DNA from: Desulfosporosinus fructosivorans
Lineage (GTDB): Bacteria; Bacillota; Desulfitobacteriia; Desulfitobacteriales; Desulfitobacteriaceae
Length of the DNA stretch: 64,000 nucleotides
Assembly: GCF_004766045.1 (NCBI RefSeq)
Contig: NZ_SPQQ01000001.1
Span: 310,001-374,000, forward strand
Direction: 5' to 3'
A model generated the notes under the pieces. That model had not been told where the DNA came from, ran no database searches, and saw nothing but the letters and a program-made list of their open reading frames with translations. Of the stretch, positions 24,656 to 32,396 are shown one piece after another. Position 1 is the first letter of the stretch; each line of letters opens with the position of its first letter. Both the position numbers and the translations under genes were made by a program.

Positions 24656-26782
24656 TTGGATGACAGAGAAAGAAAGCCATATATTGCCCGTATAGTGGGT
24701 TTAGGCATCGTAGTGGTTCTTATTTTTTCCATCTTGGGCTTTAACCTTTGGCATTTACAGATAAGCCAAGGATCTTTCTATGCTGCTAAGGCCCAAGGGA
24801 ACGCCATGAAACTAGTGAAGGTGCCTCCCACACGAGGAGATATCGTCGATCGAAATGGTAAGCTTTTAGTGACGAGTGTTCCAGAGTTCGTACTCAACTT
24901 AGACTGGTTGGATTTGCAACTGGCCAACAGCAGTAATTGGAAAGATGTGGTTAGGAAGTTAGCGGGTTACATTGAACCCTACTGGCCTATTCCCAATCAA
25001 TCCATTGATTCAATTACGGAAGACATCTTGGTCAACATCCAGAATCATCAGTGGGAACGTTATCGTCCAGTCGTAATTCTGGACAATGTTCCTCCAGAAC
25101 TTCAAGCCAGTATAGCAGAGCATCAGGAGGAACTCCCGGGTGTGAGTGTGGATGCAATACCAGTTCGTGAATACCCCCAAAAAATACTGGCTGGGCAGCT
25201 CCTTGGTTTTGTACGTGAGATAAGCGACACTGCGGAAATCGACCAGTTTAATAAGAACCCCGACGCGCAAAAAGCGGGTTTTGAGTATGCGCAGGGAGAT
25301 ATGGTCGGCAAGGATGGGGTTGAGAAGTCATATGACTTCTGGTTGCGCGGGATCGAGGGAGTTCAGCAAATCGAAGTAGACAATAACGCCCGCCCGCTTT
25401 CTAAGAAGATTATCACTCCCTCGCAAGCAGGAAAGACAGTCCAACTGACAATAGATGCTGACTTGCAAAAAGTTGTAGAAGATAGTCTTGATGACGTAAT
25501 AGCAACCATTCAACAGACGAATCCTGCTGCTCATGCTGGAGCGGCCGTGGTGATAGACGTCAATACTGGCAAGATTCTGGCCATGGTTTCTCGGCCTGGA
25601 ATGGATCCCAACGAATTGACGGGCAGTATTTCTGATGCCATGGTGGATAAGTATTGGCCTCAAGACCCCAAACGTGCCTCACAGGCGGCTTCTCTTAATC
25701 GAGCGTTGAGCGGGGTGTATCCTCCAGGATCGGTCTTTAAAATGGTGGTGGCAATGGCCGCGTTAAAACTCAACCTCACAACGCCATATGAACAGATTGA
25801 TGATAGAATGTCCTCCCTGGGTGACCGCCCCTCACAACAACAAGGTTTTCCTGAGTGGGGAGGGAATTATTTCGGCCTAGTCAACATGTATAAAGGCCTA
25901 GCCAAATCTTCGGACATTTATTTTGAAGTAATGGGACGCCGGGTTTTTGATGCCAACACAGAGGTTATCAAACAAATCTCGAATGAATTTGGCTTAGGTG
26001 TCGAAAATGGCATCGATTTGCCCGGCGAATCAAAAGGAACTGCACCCTCTGCCGAATGGAAAAAAGCGTATTATGGGCCTACTTACGAGAAATCACGCGA
26101 TAATAAGTTGGCAACGATTGAGAGTGATTACGCTCCCAAACTGGCCGATGCCGCGGACGCCAAAGCAAAGCAGAAGGTGCAAGCTGCGAAAGACGCAGAG
26201 ATTAATAAGGTTAATGCTGAATACAAGCAAAACGTCAGTGAGTTTGTCGACTGGAAGGTCTATGATAGTTATAATAATTCCATTGGGCAAGGGGATAACT
26301 CCTATAGTCCATTGCAATTAGCCAATTATATATCTACTATGGTAAATGGTGGAAAACGCTTTAGCCCCTATGTTGTCGACAAACTGCTTGATCCAAATAC
26401 TGGGGAAACAGTTTTGCAAAATGAACCCAAGGTTCTAAACACGGTATCGGTTTCTCCAGAGATCCTAGGTCATACAAAGCAGGGAATGCGTGCCGTAGTC
26501 ACAGGAAGTGGAACGGAAGAAGGGACTGCTAAATTTATCTTCTCAGATCTATCGGAATTCACAGGCGGGGCTAAGACCGGAACTGCCCAAATTGGTAATG
26601 TCAATACGGAATTAGGTGAGGTATTCAATGGGATGTTTGTAGCATTTGCTCCATATGATAATCCTCAAATTGCCTTTGCTGGAGTCGTTGAATCCGGAAA
26701 GCACGGTGGAGATACAGCAGGTTACGTCGCCAAAGCCGCTTTTATGCAGTATTTTGGGTGGAAGACCGCGAATGGAAGCTAA
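24656..26782 (+). CDS. mrdA: Penicillin-binding protein 2 (elongasome transpeptidase)
   Basis: This membrane-anchored transpeptidase cross-links lateral peptidoglycan with RodA and MreBCD. The product is 708 residues: N-terminal membrane segment (about 8-30), dimerisation domain (PPTRGDIVDRNGKLL), and transpeptidase domain with S359-V-F-K (SxxK), SSD in the SxN position and KTG at K640. Between about residues 472 and 532 is an unusual Ala/Lys/Glu-rich stretch (LADAADAKAKQKVQAAKDAE) that looks like a coiled-coil insertion, placed just before the SIGQGDNSYSPLQLAN segment. TTG start at 24656 behind GGGAGGT; the GTG at 24647 lies within that site. Confidence 0.95.
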   Translation: MDDRERKPYIARIVGLGIVVVLIFSILGFNLWHLQISQGSFYAAKAQGNAMKLVKVPPTRGDIVDRNGKLLVTSVPEFVLNLDWLDLQLANSSNWKDVVRKLAGYIEPYWPIPNQSIDSITEDILVNIQNHQWERYRPVVILDNVPPELQASIAEHQEELPGVSVDAIPVREYPQKILAGQLLGFVREISDTAEIDQFNKNPDAQKAGFEYAQGDMVGKDGVEKSYDFWLRGIEGVQQIEVDNNARPLSKKIITPSQAGKTVQLTIDADLQKVVEDSLDDVIATIQQTNPAAHAGAAVVIDVNTGKILAMVSRPGMDPNELTGSISDAMVDKYWPQDPKRASQAASLNRALSGVYPPGSVFKMVVAMAALKLNLTTPYEQIDDRMSSLGDRPSQQQGFPEWGGNYFGLVNMYKGLAKSSDIYFEVMGRRVFDANTEVIKQISNEFGLGVENGIDLPGESKGTAPSAEWKKAYYGPTYEKSRDNKLATIESDYAPKLADAADAKAKQKVQAAKDAEINKVNAEYKQNVSEFVDWKVYDSYNNSIGQGDNSYSPLQLANYISTMVNGGKRFSPYVVDKLLDPNTGETVLQNEPKVLNTVSVSPEILGHTKQGMRAVVTGSGTEEGTAKFIFSDLSEFTGGAKTGTAQIGNVNTELGEVFNGMFVAFAPYDNPQIAFAGVVESGKHGGDTAGYVAKAAFMQYFGWKTANGS

Positions 26783-26808
26783 AAAACGAGGAATTTTCCT
26801 CGTTTTTT
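26783..26808 (+). terminator. Rho-independent terminator after mrdA
   Basis: AAAACGAGGA/TCCTCGTTTT with a short loop and a following T-run; it closes the mre-mrdA transcript. Confidence 0.88.
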
Positions 26809-26904
26809 CTCAATACTTTTCAATTGTAAAAAGGGAATTGGGACAGGCTTGTAGAATTCATAGATAGCATTCAATTAAAGACTAGTGATGGGGGATTGTG
26901 CAGG

Positions 26905-27588
26905 TTGACACGGACTGAACATGTAGCACTCAAAGGCACTCGTGATGGATTGGTATTGTACCTAGATCCAGCTGCAGACTTTGGGGTGCTAATGACTGAA
27001 CTCGCTAAGCTATTGAAGAATTCTGTTCAATTCCTGCAAGGTGCAAGTGTACGATGCTATGCTGGGACAAAGGAATATACTGAAGACGAACACGCTAGGT
27101 TGGGGACAGCCCTGAGAGAACAACGGTTGGAACTCGTGGGATGGTTGACCTCAGAAGAAGTGGGCGTACCAGGTAAGACTCAAGCCTATGCAACGGAGGA
27201 CAAAGAAACGCGTCTCTGGGAAGAAGGGATGGTAGAAGGAAGCTGTCTCTTTGTGGAGCGCACACTTCGTTCTGGGAAAAGCGTGCAATTTGATGGTCAT
27301 GTGGTTGTTCTGGGTGACGTTAACCCTGGGGCGGAAATTATTGCAACAGGTAACATTGCCGTATTGGGTTCCCTTCGGGGGGTTGCCCACGCAGGAGCGA
27401 CGGGTGAACGAAATGCCACAGTAAGCGCGTACCATTTGGCCCCTACCCAATTGCGTATTGCGGACTTGGTGACGAGGGCACCTGATGAGGAAGACAGTGG
27501 GCGGGGTCCAGAAATTGCCAAAATTAAAGATGATCAATTGATAGTCGAAGCGGCTGGTATGAATGGTTGGCGCGGCAAGGCTCGATAG
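26905..27588 (+). CDS. minC: Septum site-determining protein MinC
   Basis: MinC inhibits FtsZ polymerisation away from midcell. The 227-residue protein has an N-terminal FtsZ-binding domain (ALKGTRDGLVLYLDP) and the C-terminal beta-helix (VQFDGHVVVLGDVNPGAEIIATGNIAVLGSLRGVAHAGATG), which binds MinD. TTG at 26905 is chosen because GGGGGA (26890-26895) gives 9-base spacing; the TTG at 26896 touches it. It is followed by minD and minE. Confidence 0.94.
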   Translation: MTRTEHVALKGTRDGLVLYLDPAADFGVLMTELAKLLKNSVQFLQGASVRCYAGTKEYTEDEHARLGTALREQRLELVGWLTSEEVGVPGKTQAYATEDKETRLWEEGMVEGSCLFVERTLRSGKSVQFDGHVVVLGDVNPGAEIIATGNIAVLGSLRGVAHAGATGERNATVSAYHLAPTQLRIADLVTRAPDEEDSGRGPEIAKIKDDQLIVEAAGMNGWRGKAR

Positions 27589-27622
27589 GAGAATAAGTCT
27601 ATGTGGAAAGGTAGGTCTAAAT

Positions 27623-28417
27623 ATGGGTGAGGTAATTGTAGTAACTTCCGGAAAAGGGGGCGTAGGCAAGACAACAACATCTGCAAATATTGGCACAGGA
27701 CTGGCTGCCGCAGGGCATAAAGTCGTCCTGGTTGATACGGATATAGGTTTGCGTAACCTCGATGTGGTAATGGGACTGGAAAACCGCATTGTTTACGATT
27801 TAGTAGATGTGACCAGTGGGAATTGCCGCCTAAAACAAGCACTAATTAAAGATAAACGTTTTACAAATCTTTTTTTGCTGCCAGCTGCACAAACTAAAGA
27901 TAAAACGGCCGTTAACCCTGAGCAGATGAGGACCTTAGCCATGGAGTTAAAAGAAGAATTTGATTATGCAATCATAGATTGTCCGGCAGGAATCGAACAG
28001 GGTTTCCGCAATGCGATTGCCGGTGCGGACCGGGCGGTTGTTGTTTGCACGCCTGAAGTCAGTGCGGTGCGAGACGCCGACCGTATCATTGGCCTTTTGG
28101 AAGCAGCTGAGCTGAGAAATCCGAAATTAATCATCAATCGGATCCGTCCTGAAATGGTTAAACGTGGAGATATGATGGATATCTCAGATATCCTAGATAT
28201 TTTAGCGGTCGATCTTATCGGAGTTGTTCCAGAAGATGAGAGTATTGTTATTTCTACAAATCGTGGAGAACCTGCAGTTATGGATCAAACATCTAAAGCC
28301 GGCGAGGCCTACCGACGGATCACAAGACGAATTCAAGGGGAAGAAGTACCACTGATGTCCCTTGATGTGCCCCAAGGAATTATGGATAGATTGAAGAGAC
28401 TCGTTGGTTTACGCTAA
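27623..28417 (+). CDS. minD: Septum site-determining ATPase MinD
   Basis: This deviant Walker-A ATPase recruits MinC to the membrane. The 264-residue protein has KGGVGKTTTSANIG near residue 11, switch I DTDIGLRNLDVVMGLENR, switch II DCPAGIEQGF and a C-terminal amphipathic helix (IMDRLKRLVGLR) for membrane binding. The ATG at 27623 follows GGAAAGGTAGG; the longer frame from 27563 overlaps minC and lacks such a site. Confidence 0.97.
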   Translation: MGEVIVVTSGKGGVGKTTTSANIGTGLAAAGHKVVLVDTDIGLRNLDVVMGLENRIVYDLVDVTSGNCRLKQALIKDKRFTNLFLLPAAQTKDKTAVNPEQMRTLAMELKEEFDYAIIDCPAGIEQGFRNAIAGADRAVVVCTPEVSAVRDADRIIGLLEAAELRNPKLIINRIRPEMVKRGDMMDISDILDILAVDLIGVVPEDESIVISTNRGEPAVMDQTSKAGEAYRRITRRIQGEEVPLMSLDVPQGIMDRLKRLVGLR

Positions 28418-28446
28418 CCGTTCGGTACTGAGAGGAGGAATCGTCC

Positions 28447-28725
28447 TTGTTAGAATTTATCAGCCGAATGCTTGGCAAGGAAAGTGCCTCGAGCAAGTCG
28501 GTGGCGAAAGAACGCCTTCGGCTCGTTCTGGTTCATGACCGTACCAGCATTTCGCCTGCCATGCTCAACAGATTAAGAGAAGATTTAATCAAAGTTATTT
28601 CTAATTACATGGAAATCGATGAAACGGCACTCGAATTCAATCTATGTCAAGATGACCGCGAAGTGGCATTAGTTGCTAACATTCCCGTCGTTAAGATGAA
28701 GCGGGACTACGCTGCCAAGCAATAA
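28447..28725 (+). CDS. minE: Cell division topological specificity factor MinE
   Basis: MinE stimulates MinD ATPase and drives Min oscillation. The 92-residue protein has an N-terminal amphipathic part (LEFISRMLGKES), the MinD-contact segment AKERLRLVLVHDRTSISP and the C-terminal dimerisation domain. TTG start behind GAGGAGG. Presence of MinE points to an oscillating Min system, as in clostridia, unlike Bacillus which uses DivIVA alone. Confidence 0.94.
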   Translation: MLEFISRMLGKESASSKSVAKERLRLVLVHDRTSISPAMLNRLREDLIKVISNYMEIDETALEFNLCQDDREVALVANIPVVKMKRDYAAKQ

Positions 28726-28777
28726 GCTAGAGAAACGTAGCGCCAGCGGCAAATGCAAGACAACAAGTGCGAGACAA

Positions 28778-28874
28778 GGGGACGGTTCTTCTGTCTAAAT
28801 TTATTTAGACAGAAGAACCGTCCCCCTGTCTTTTTGTCTAAATTATATTTAGACAGGGGAACCGTCCCCCTGTC
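28778..28874. repeat. Perfect 48-bp palindrome and a related second palindrome
   Basis: Bases 28778-28825 form an exact inverted repeat: 23 bases beginning GGGGACGGTTCTTCTGTCTA, a 2-base centre, then the exact complement. A second, shorter one (GTCTAAAT-tat-ATTTAGAC) follows within 28828-28874, ending again in a GAACCGTCCCCCTGTC tail. The core recurs in the tandem array at 7664-7840. It lies in the minE-rodA gap and could also act as a bidirectional terminator, though no T-run follows directly. Confidence 0.9.
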
Positions 28875-28941
28875 GCCGGTCCTTTTTCCGATTCATCCTT
28901 CGGTCGTCCTTGTTTTCTTGTTTTGGGCTGTGTTCGAGATG

Positions 28942-28950
28942 TGTTATAAT
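28942..28950 (+). promoter_or_regulatory. Extended -10 promoter for rodA
   Basis: TGTTATAAT, a perfect extended -10 element, lies 43 bases before the rodA start. No clear -35 hexamer is at the right distance, which extended -10 promoters tolerate. Confidence 0.5.
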
Positions 28951-28993
28951 GAGCAAGTATTTGGCTTAATTATTCGACCAAAGGGGAATTAAC

Positions 28994-30154
28994 ATGGATA
29001 GACGCACGCTGAGAAATCTGGATTTTTTATTTATCTTTATTACGTGTTTGTTACTAATGGCCAGTCTCGTAATATTGAGTACGGCTTCTACTAATGTTCT
29101 TAAATCAGACCCGTGGCACTATGTCAAAATGCAAGCTGCTTGGATTATGATCGGTATAGGTGCTGCAGCAGTTCTTGCCGTGATCGATTATGAAAAATGG
29201 AGAACCTATCGCTGGTGGATTTATGGCTTTAATATACTGTTACTCTTGATCGTGTTCTTTTTTGGAGCTGATGCCAAAGGGGCGACTCGTTGGATAGCTA
29301 CCCCATTTGGTTTTAATATTCAACCCTCAGAATTTGCTAAAATCTTCATTATTGTTACCCTCGCGGATTTTCTAGCTGAGCGCAAAGGAAAGCTAAACAA
29401 TTATAAGGATTTTATCCTGCCGTTTTTGTTCATACTCGTACCCATGCTTCTCATCTTAAAGCAACCTGACCTAGGAACTACCTTGGTTTTTGTAGCGATA
29501 TTTATCGGGATGATGTTTGTTGCGGGCGCAAACCCTTGGAAATTCGGAGGGCTGTTACTGGGCGGAGCTGTCATTGTTGGGGTAGCGCTCTGGCTCCACT
29601 TCTCGACGAATCTACCGGGATGGCTACACTGGGCTGAAGGGCTTCCTCTTCCTATGCACGAATATCAGTTAAGGCGCTTAACTATATTCATGGATCCAGC
29701 GGCGGATATGTCTGGAGACGGGTACCATATTATTCAATCGATTTGGGCTATCGGGTCTGGAGGGTTATGGGGAAAAGGATACCAAATGGGAACACAAGGC
29801 CAATTGAACTTCCTGCCGGAGCATCACACGGACTTTATTTTTTCCGTAGTTGGAGAAGAATTTGGTTTTATCGGGACGGTCACCTTACTCTTCCTATTCC
29901 TGATCTTCCTACTACGCAGTCTTAGTATCGCTTTAAAAGCGCGAGATACTTACGGCATGTTGATCTCTGCAGGTATAGTCTCAATGTATACCTTTCACAT
30001 TTTAGTTAATGTCGGCATGACCTCCGGGATAATGCCAGTTACTGGAATTCCGCTCCCGCTTATCAGCGCAGGTGGAAGCGCCATGTTGTCCAATATGGCT
30101 TCCGTGGGATTATTGTTAAGTGTTAATCTGAGACGTCGCCGACTAATGTTTTAG
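28994..30154 (+). CDS. rodA: Peptidoglycan glycosyltransferase RodA
   Basis: This SEDS-family polymerase makes glycan strands from lipid II with PBP2. The 386-residue protein has about ten membrane segments and the SEDS motifs ATRWI near residue 95, QPSEFAKIF, LKQPDLGTT, LPEHHTDFIFSVVGEEFG with the catalytic Asp, and GIPLPLISAGGSAML. Location beside min and mre genes favours RodA over FtsW or SpoVE. AAGGGG precedes the ATG. Confidence 0.93.
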   Translation: MDRRTLRNLDFLFIFITCLLLMASLVILSTASTNVLKSDPWHYVKMQAAWIMIGIGAAAVLAVIDYEKWRTYRWWIYGFNILLLLIVFFFGADAKGATRWIATPFGFNIQPSEFAKIFIIVTLADFLAERKGKLNNYKDFILPFLFILVPMLLILKQPDLGTTLVFVAIFIGMMFVAGANPWKFGGLLLGGAVIVGVALWLHFSTNLPGWLHWAEGLPLPMHEYQLRRLTIFMDPAADMSGDGYHIIQSIWAIGSGGLWGKGYQMGTQGQLNFLPEHHTDFIFSVVGEEFGFIGTVTLLFLFLIFLLRSLSIALKARDTYGMLISAGIVSMYTFHILVNVGMTSGIMPVTGIPLPLISAGGSAMLSNMASVGLLLSVNLRRRRLMF

Positions 30155-30210
30155 CTATGAGCTGAAAAACGAACAATGAAAAACGAACAATGAAATACGA
30201 ACATCAAAAT

Positions 30211-30240
30211 AGAACCGCAAATCGCGGTTCTATTTTTTTT
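30211..30240 (+). terminator. Rho-independent terminator after rodA
   Basis: AGAACCGC/GCGGTTCT stem at 30211-30231 with a short loop, followed by ATTTTTTTT. Confidence 0.9.
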
Positions 30241-30278
30241 GCCCTTTCATAGATTATTAAGGGGTGTACGAGCCTAAG

Positions 30279-30398
30279 CGTGGTTCGATGTTCGTGGATA
30301 GAGGTTTAAATCGAAGCGAACAGGTTCGCGAGATTTAAAGCCTTAACGTATAATTTCTTTCTTCGATTCGCAGAATCGAATTCACAGATCGAACCACG
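30279..30398. repeat. Nested palindromic element between rodA and the SpoIVFA-like gene
   Basis: CGTGGTTCGAT at 30279-30289 is exactly complementary to ATCGAACCACG at 30388-30398. Inside are two further hairpins: one around gcgaacaggttcgc (30318-30331) flanked by aaatc/gattt, and one TTCGATTCGCAGAATCGAA (30362-30380). This three-hairpin layout is like the 222-bp family, but the sequence is different. Confidence 0.6.
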
Positions 30399-30435
30399 AA
30401 CTACGAATATCATGCATCGAAAGTGAGGCAGAGAA

Positions 30436-31233
30436 ATGAATCCTTATGAACGCTGGGATGACTGGGAATGGGAACGGGCAATCCATGAAGTGGGGAAAGA
30501 AGCAGGGCGGGGCAAATCTGCACCACGCCTTAATCAGCAACCCGGACGTTCTCAAAGACCTCGACGTCCGGTAAAAGGAGGATGGGATAACTACTTAAAA
30601 CATTGGAACGGTACTCAGAAGCGCACGATCGTTTCTGCGACGCTATTTTTGTTAATTTTCTTTAGTGCCAACAGTACAGATCCATTTTCAGGTGCCATTC
30701 ATTCAATTTACCAGAGCGCCATGAACTCAGCTAATTATTACGAATCCTTAAATGGCATGGCTAAAGAAGCTTTGTCCATAGGAGGAGTTGTTAGTAAGAA
30801 CGTTCCAGTCGATGCGAAGATGAAAGGTCAGTTTTTGCCCCCTATTTCAGGGAAAGTGGTCGCTGAATATGGAGCTAAGGGAGAAGGCGGGAGCAACGCT
30901 GTGGGTTCAGTTCATAACGGGATTGATGTGGAGCCACTTCAAAATGCTTTGGGAACCCCGGTGGTTTCGCCCGCAACAGGGGTGGTCACCTCCGTGGGAG
31001 AAGATGCTCAACTAGGAAGGATTGTAAAGTTAGATTTTGGGGATGGCTGGACCTCAGTGCTTGGCAATCTTGGAGATATTTCAGTTGTCAAAGGTCAGCG
31101 AATTGAGAAAGGCGAGGTCCTTGCGACGGTAGGTCTTTCTGCTCCTTTAAAGAAGCCTTGGTTGCACTTTGAACTGAGGAAAAATAACGTGCCTGTCAAT
31201 CCTTTACCTTATCTTATCCCGCCAAAATCCTAG
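30436..31233 (+). CDS. spoIVFA: SpoIVFA-like M23-fold membrane protein
   Basis: The 265-residue protein has a charged cytoplasmic N-terminus (1-60), one membrane segment (RTIVSATLFLLIFFSAN, about 64-80) and a C-terminal M23/LytM domain with HNGIDV and WLHFELR. The usual HLH zinc/catalytic motif reads WLH, so one His is missing and the domain is probably not an active endopeptidase. In Bacillus, SpoIVFA, an M23-like inhibitor and anchor of the SpoIVFB protease, is encoded just before spoIVFB, as here. The symbol rests on this position and layout. Confidence 0.75.
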   Translation: MNPYERWDDWEWERAIHEVGKEAGRGKSAPRLNQQPGRSQRPRRPVKGGWDNYLKHWNGTQKRTIVSATLFLLIFFSANSTDPFSGAIHSIYQSAMNSANYYESLNGMAKEALSIGGVVSKNVPVDAKMKGQFLPPISGKVVAEYGAKGEGGSNAVGSVHNGIDVEPLQNALGTPVVSPATGVVTSVGEDAQLGRIVKLDFGDGWTSVLGNLGDISVVKGQRIEKGEVLATVGLSAPLKKPWLHFELRKNNVPVNPLPYLIPPKS

Positions 31234-31454
31234 GATTATCCTAAAGAACACGTAGGGGTGATTCATGTATTTGTCATAAAGAAGCCCGTACAAAGTGGAA
31301 GACAGATATCACCAAAGCACAAAATCTTCGATATATCGAAGATATGTCAAACTTACAACACGTATCCATGAGAACAGAAAAGGGCCGGGATTAAATGAAT
31401 CACTACACAACCTGCTGTAACCTGCTGTAAAACCTACACGATGAGGAGGAAAAG

Positions 31455-32330
31455 ATGGAACTCTTAAAAATTTACGGAGTGAGCCTCCGAATCCATCCCA
31501 CATTTCTCGTGGTCTTGGTTATATATGGAGTCCTGGGTTTAGTAGCCCAGGCTCTTCTAGTCTTTGGTCTAGTATTTTGCCATGAATTGGCGCATTTATT
31601 GACGGCCAAGGCGTATGGATTTCGAGTGGTGGGACTAGAGTTGTTTCCTTTTGGAGGAGCGGCTTACTGTGATGACCTCTTTGAAGGGCGGAAATTTGAG
31701 GAGAGCATCATGGCTTTAGCGGGTCCCGCCTTAAATCTGCTCCTCTTATTTGGAGCCCAAGTGTTAAGGTGGCAGGGGGTGTGGACCGGGGAACTCGCGG
31801 AGGATTTTGTGCGGTTTAACTTTTGGCTGGCCACCTTTAATCTGGTTCCCGTTTTGCCACTTGATGGCGGTCGGGTAGCTCGGGCACTCTTTGCAGAAAA
31901 CTTCGGCTTCGTCCGGACCACGAAATTTCTGGCCTGGGCAGGGAAATGGCTGGGCTTGCTCCTAGCCCTATACGGGATAATTTTATGGGGTACGGGAAAA
32001 TTTGCCGAAGGTCCTCTGACCTTCATCGTCTTAGGGGGATTCTTTTGGCTGGCTGGCAACAAAGAAATCTCCTCGGCGCATATTATCTTTATTCGGCAAC
32101 TAACCCGTAAGAAGGAGGACTTGCTGAAAAAGGGGCTAATGCGAAGTCTTTGGGTGACTGTTCATAAAGATACTCCGCTGGTGCGAATTGTTGAGGAGTT
32201 TACTCCCGATCGCTACGCTATGATCTCTTTGGCAAACAATGAGATGGGGCTGGATAAGATTTTAACCGAAACGGATGTGGTAGAAGGGATGTTGAGAGAA
32301 GGGATTCGTTTTCCAGTGGGGAAACTTTAG
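31455..32330 (+). CDS. spoIVFB: Intramembrane metalloprotease SpoIVFB (site-2 protease, M50)
   Basis: This mother-cell forespore-membrane protease releases pro-SigmaK during sporulation. The 291-residue protein has the zinc motif HELAH (in VFCHELAHLLTAKAYGF), the second-ligand segment NLVPVLPLDGGRV, about six membrane segments and a C-terminal cytosolic part resembling a CBS domain (VTVHKDTPLVRIVEEF). GAGGAGG precedes the ATG. It follows the SpoIVFA-like gene. Confidence 0.9.
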   Translation: MELLKIYGVSLRIHPTFLVVLVIYGVLGLVAQALLVFGLVFCHELAHLLTAKAYGFRVVGLELFPFGGAAYCDDLFEGRKFEESIMALAGPALNLLLLFGAQVLRWQGVWTGELAEDFVRFNFWLATFNLVPVLPLDGGRVARALFAENFGFVRTTKFLAWAGKWLGLLLALYGIILWGTGKFAEGPLTFIVLGGFFWLAGNKEISSAHIIFIRQLTRKKEDLLKKGLMRSLWVTVHKDTPLVRIVEEFTPDRYAMISLANNEMGLDKILTETDVVEGMLREGIRFPVGKL

Positions 32331-32396
32331 GGATATTCTGTTATTTATGATATAATTGAGGTCCACAATGTAGTACAAGGGGGCCTCATTCATACC

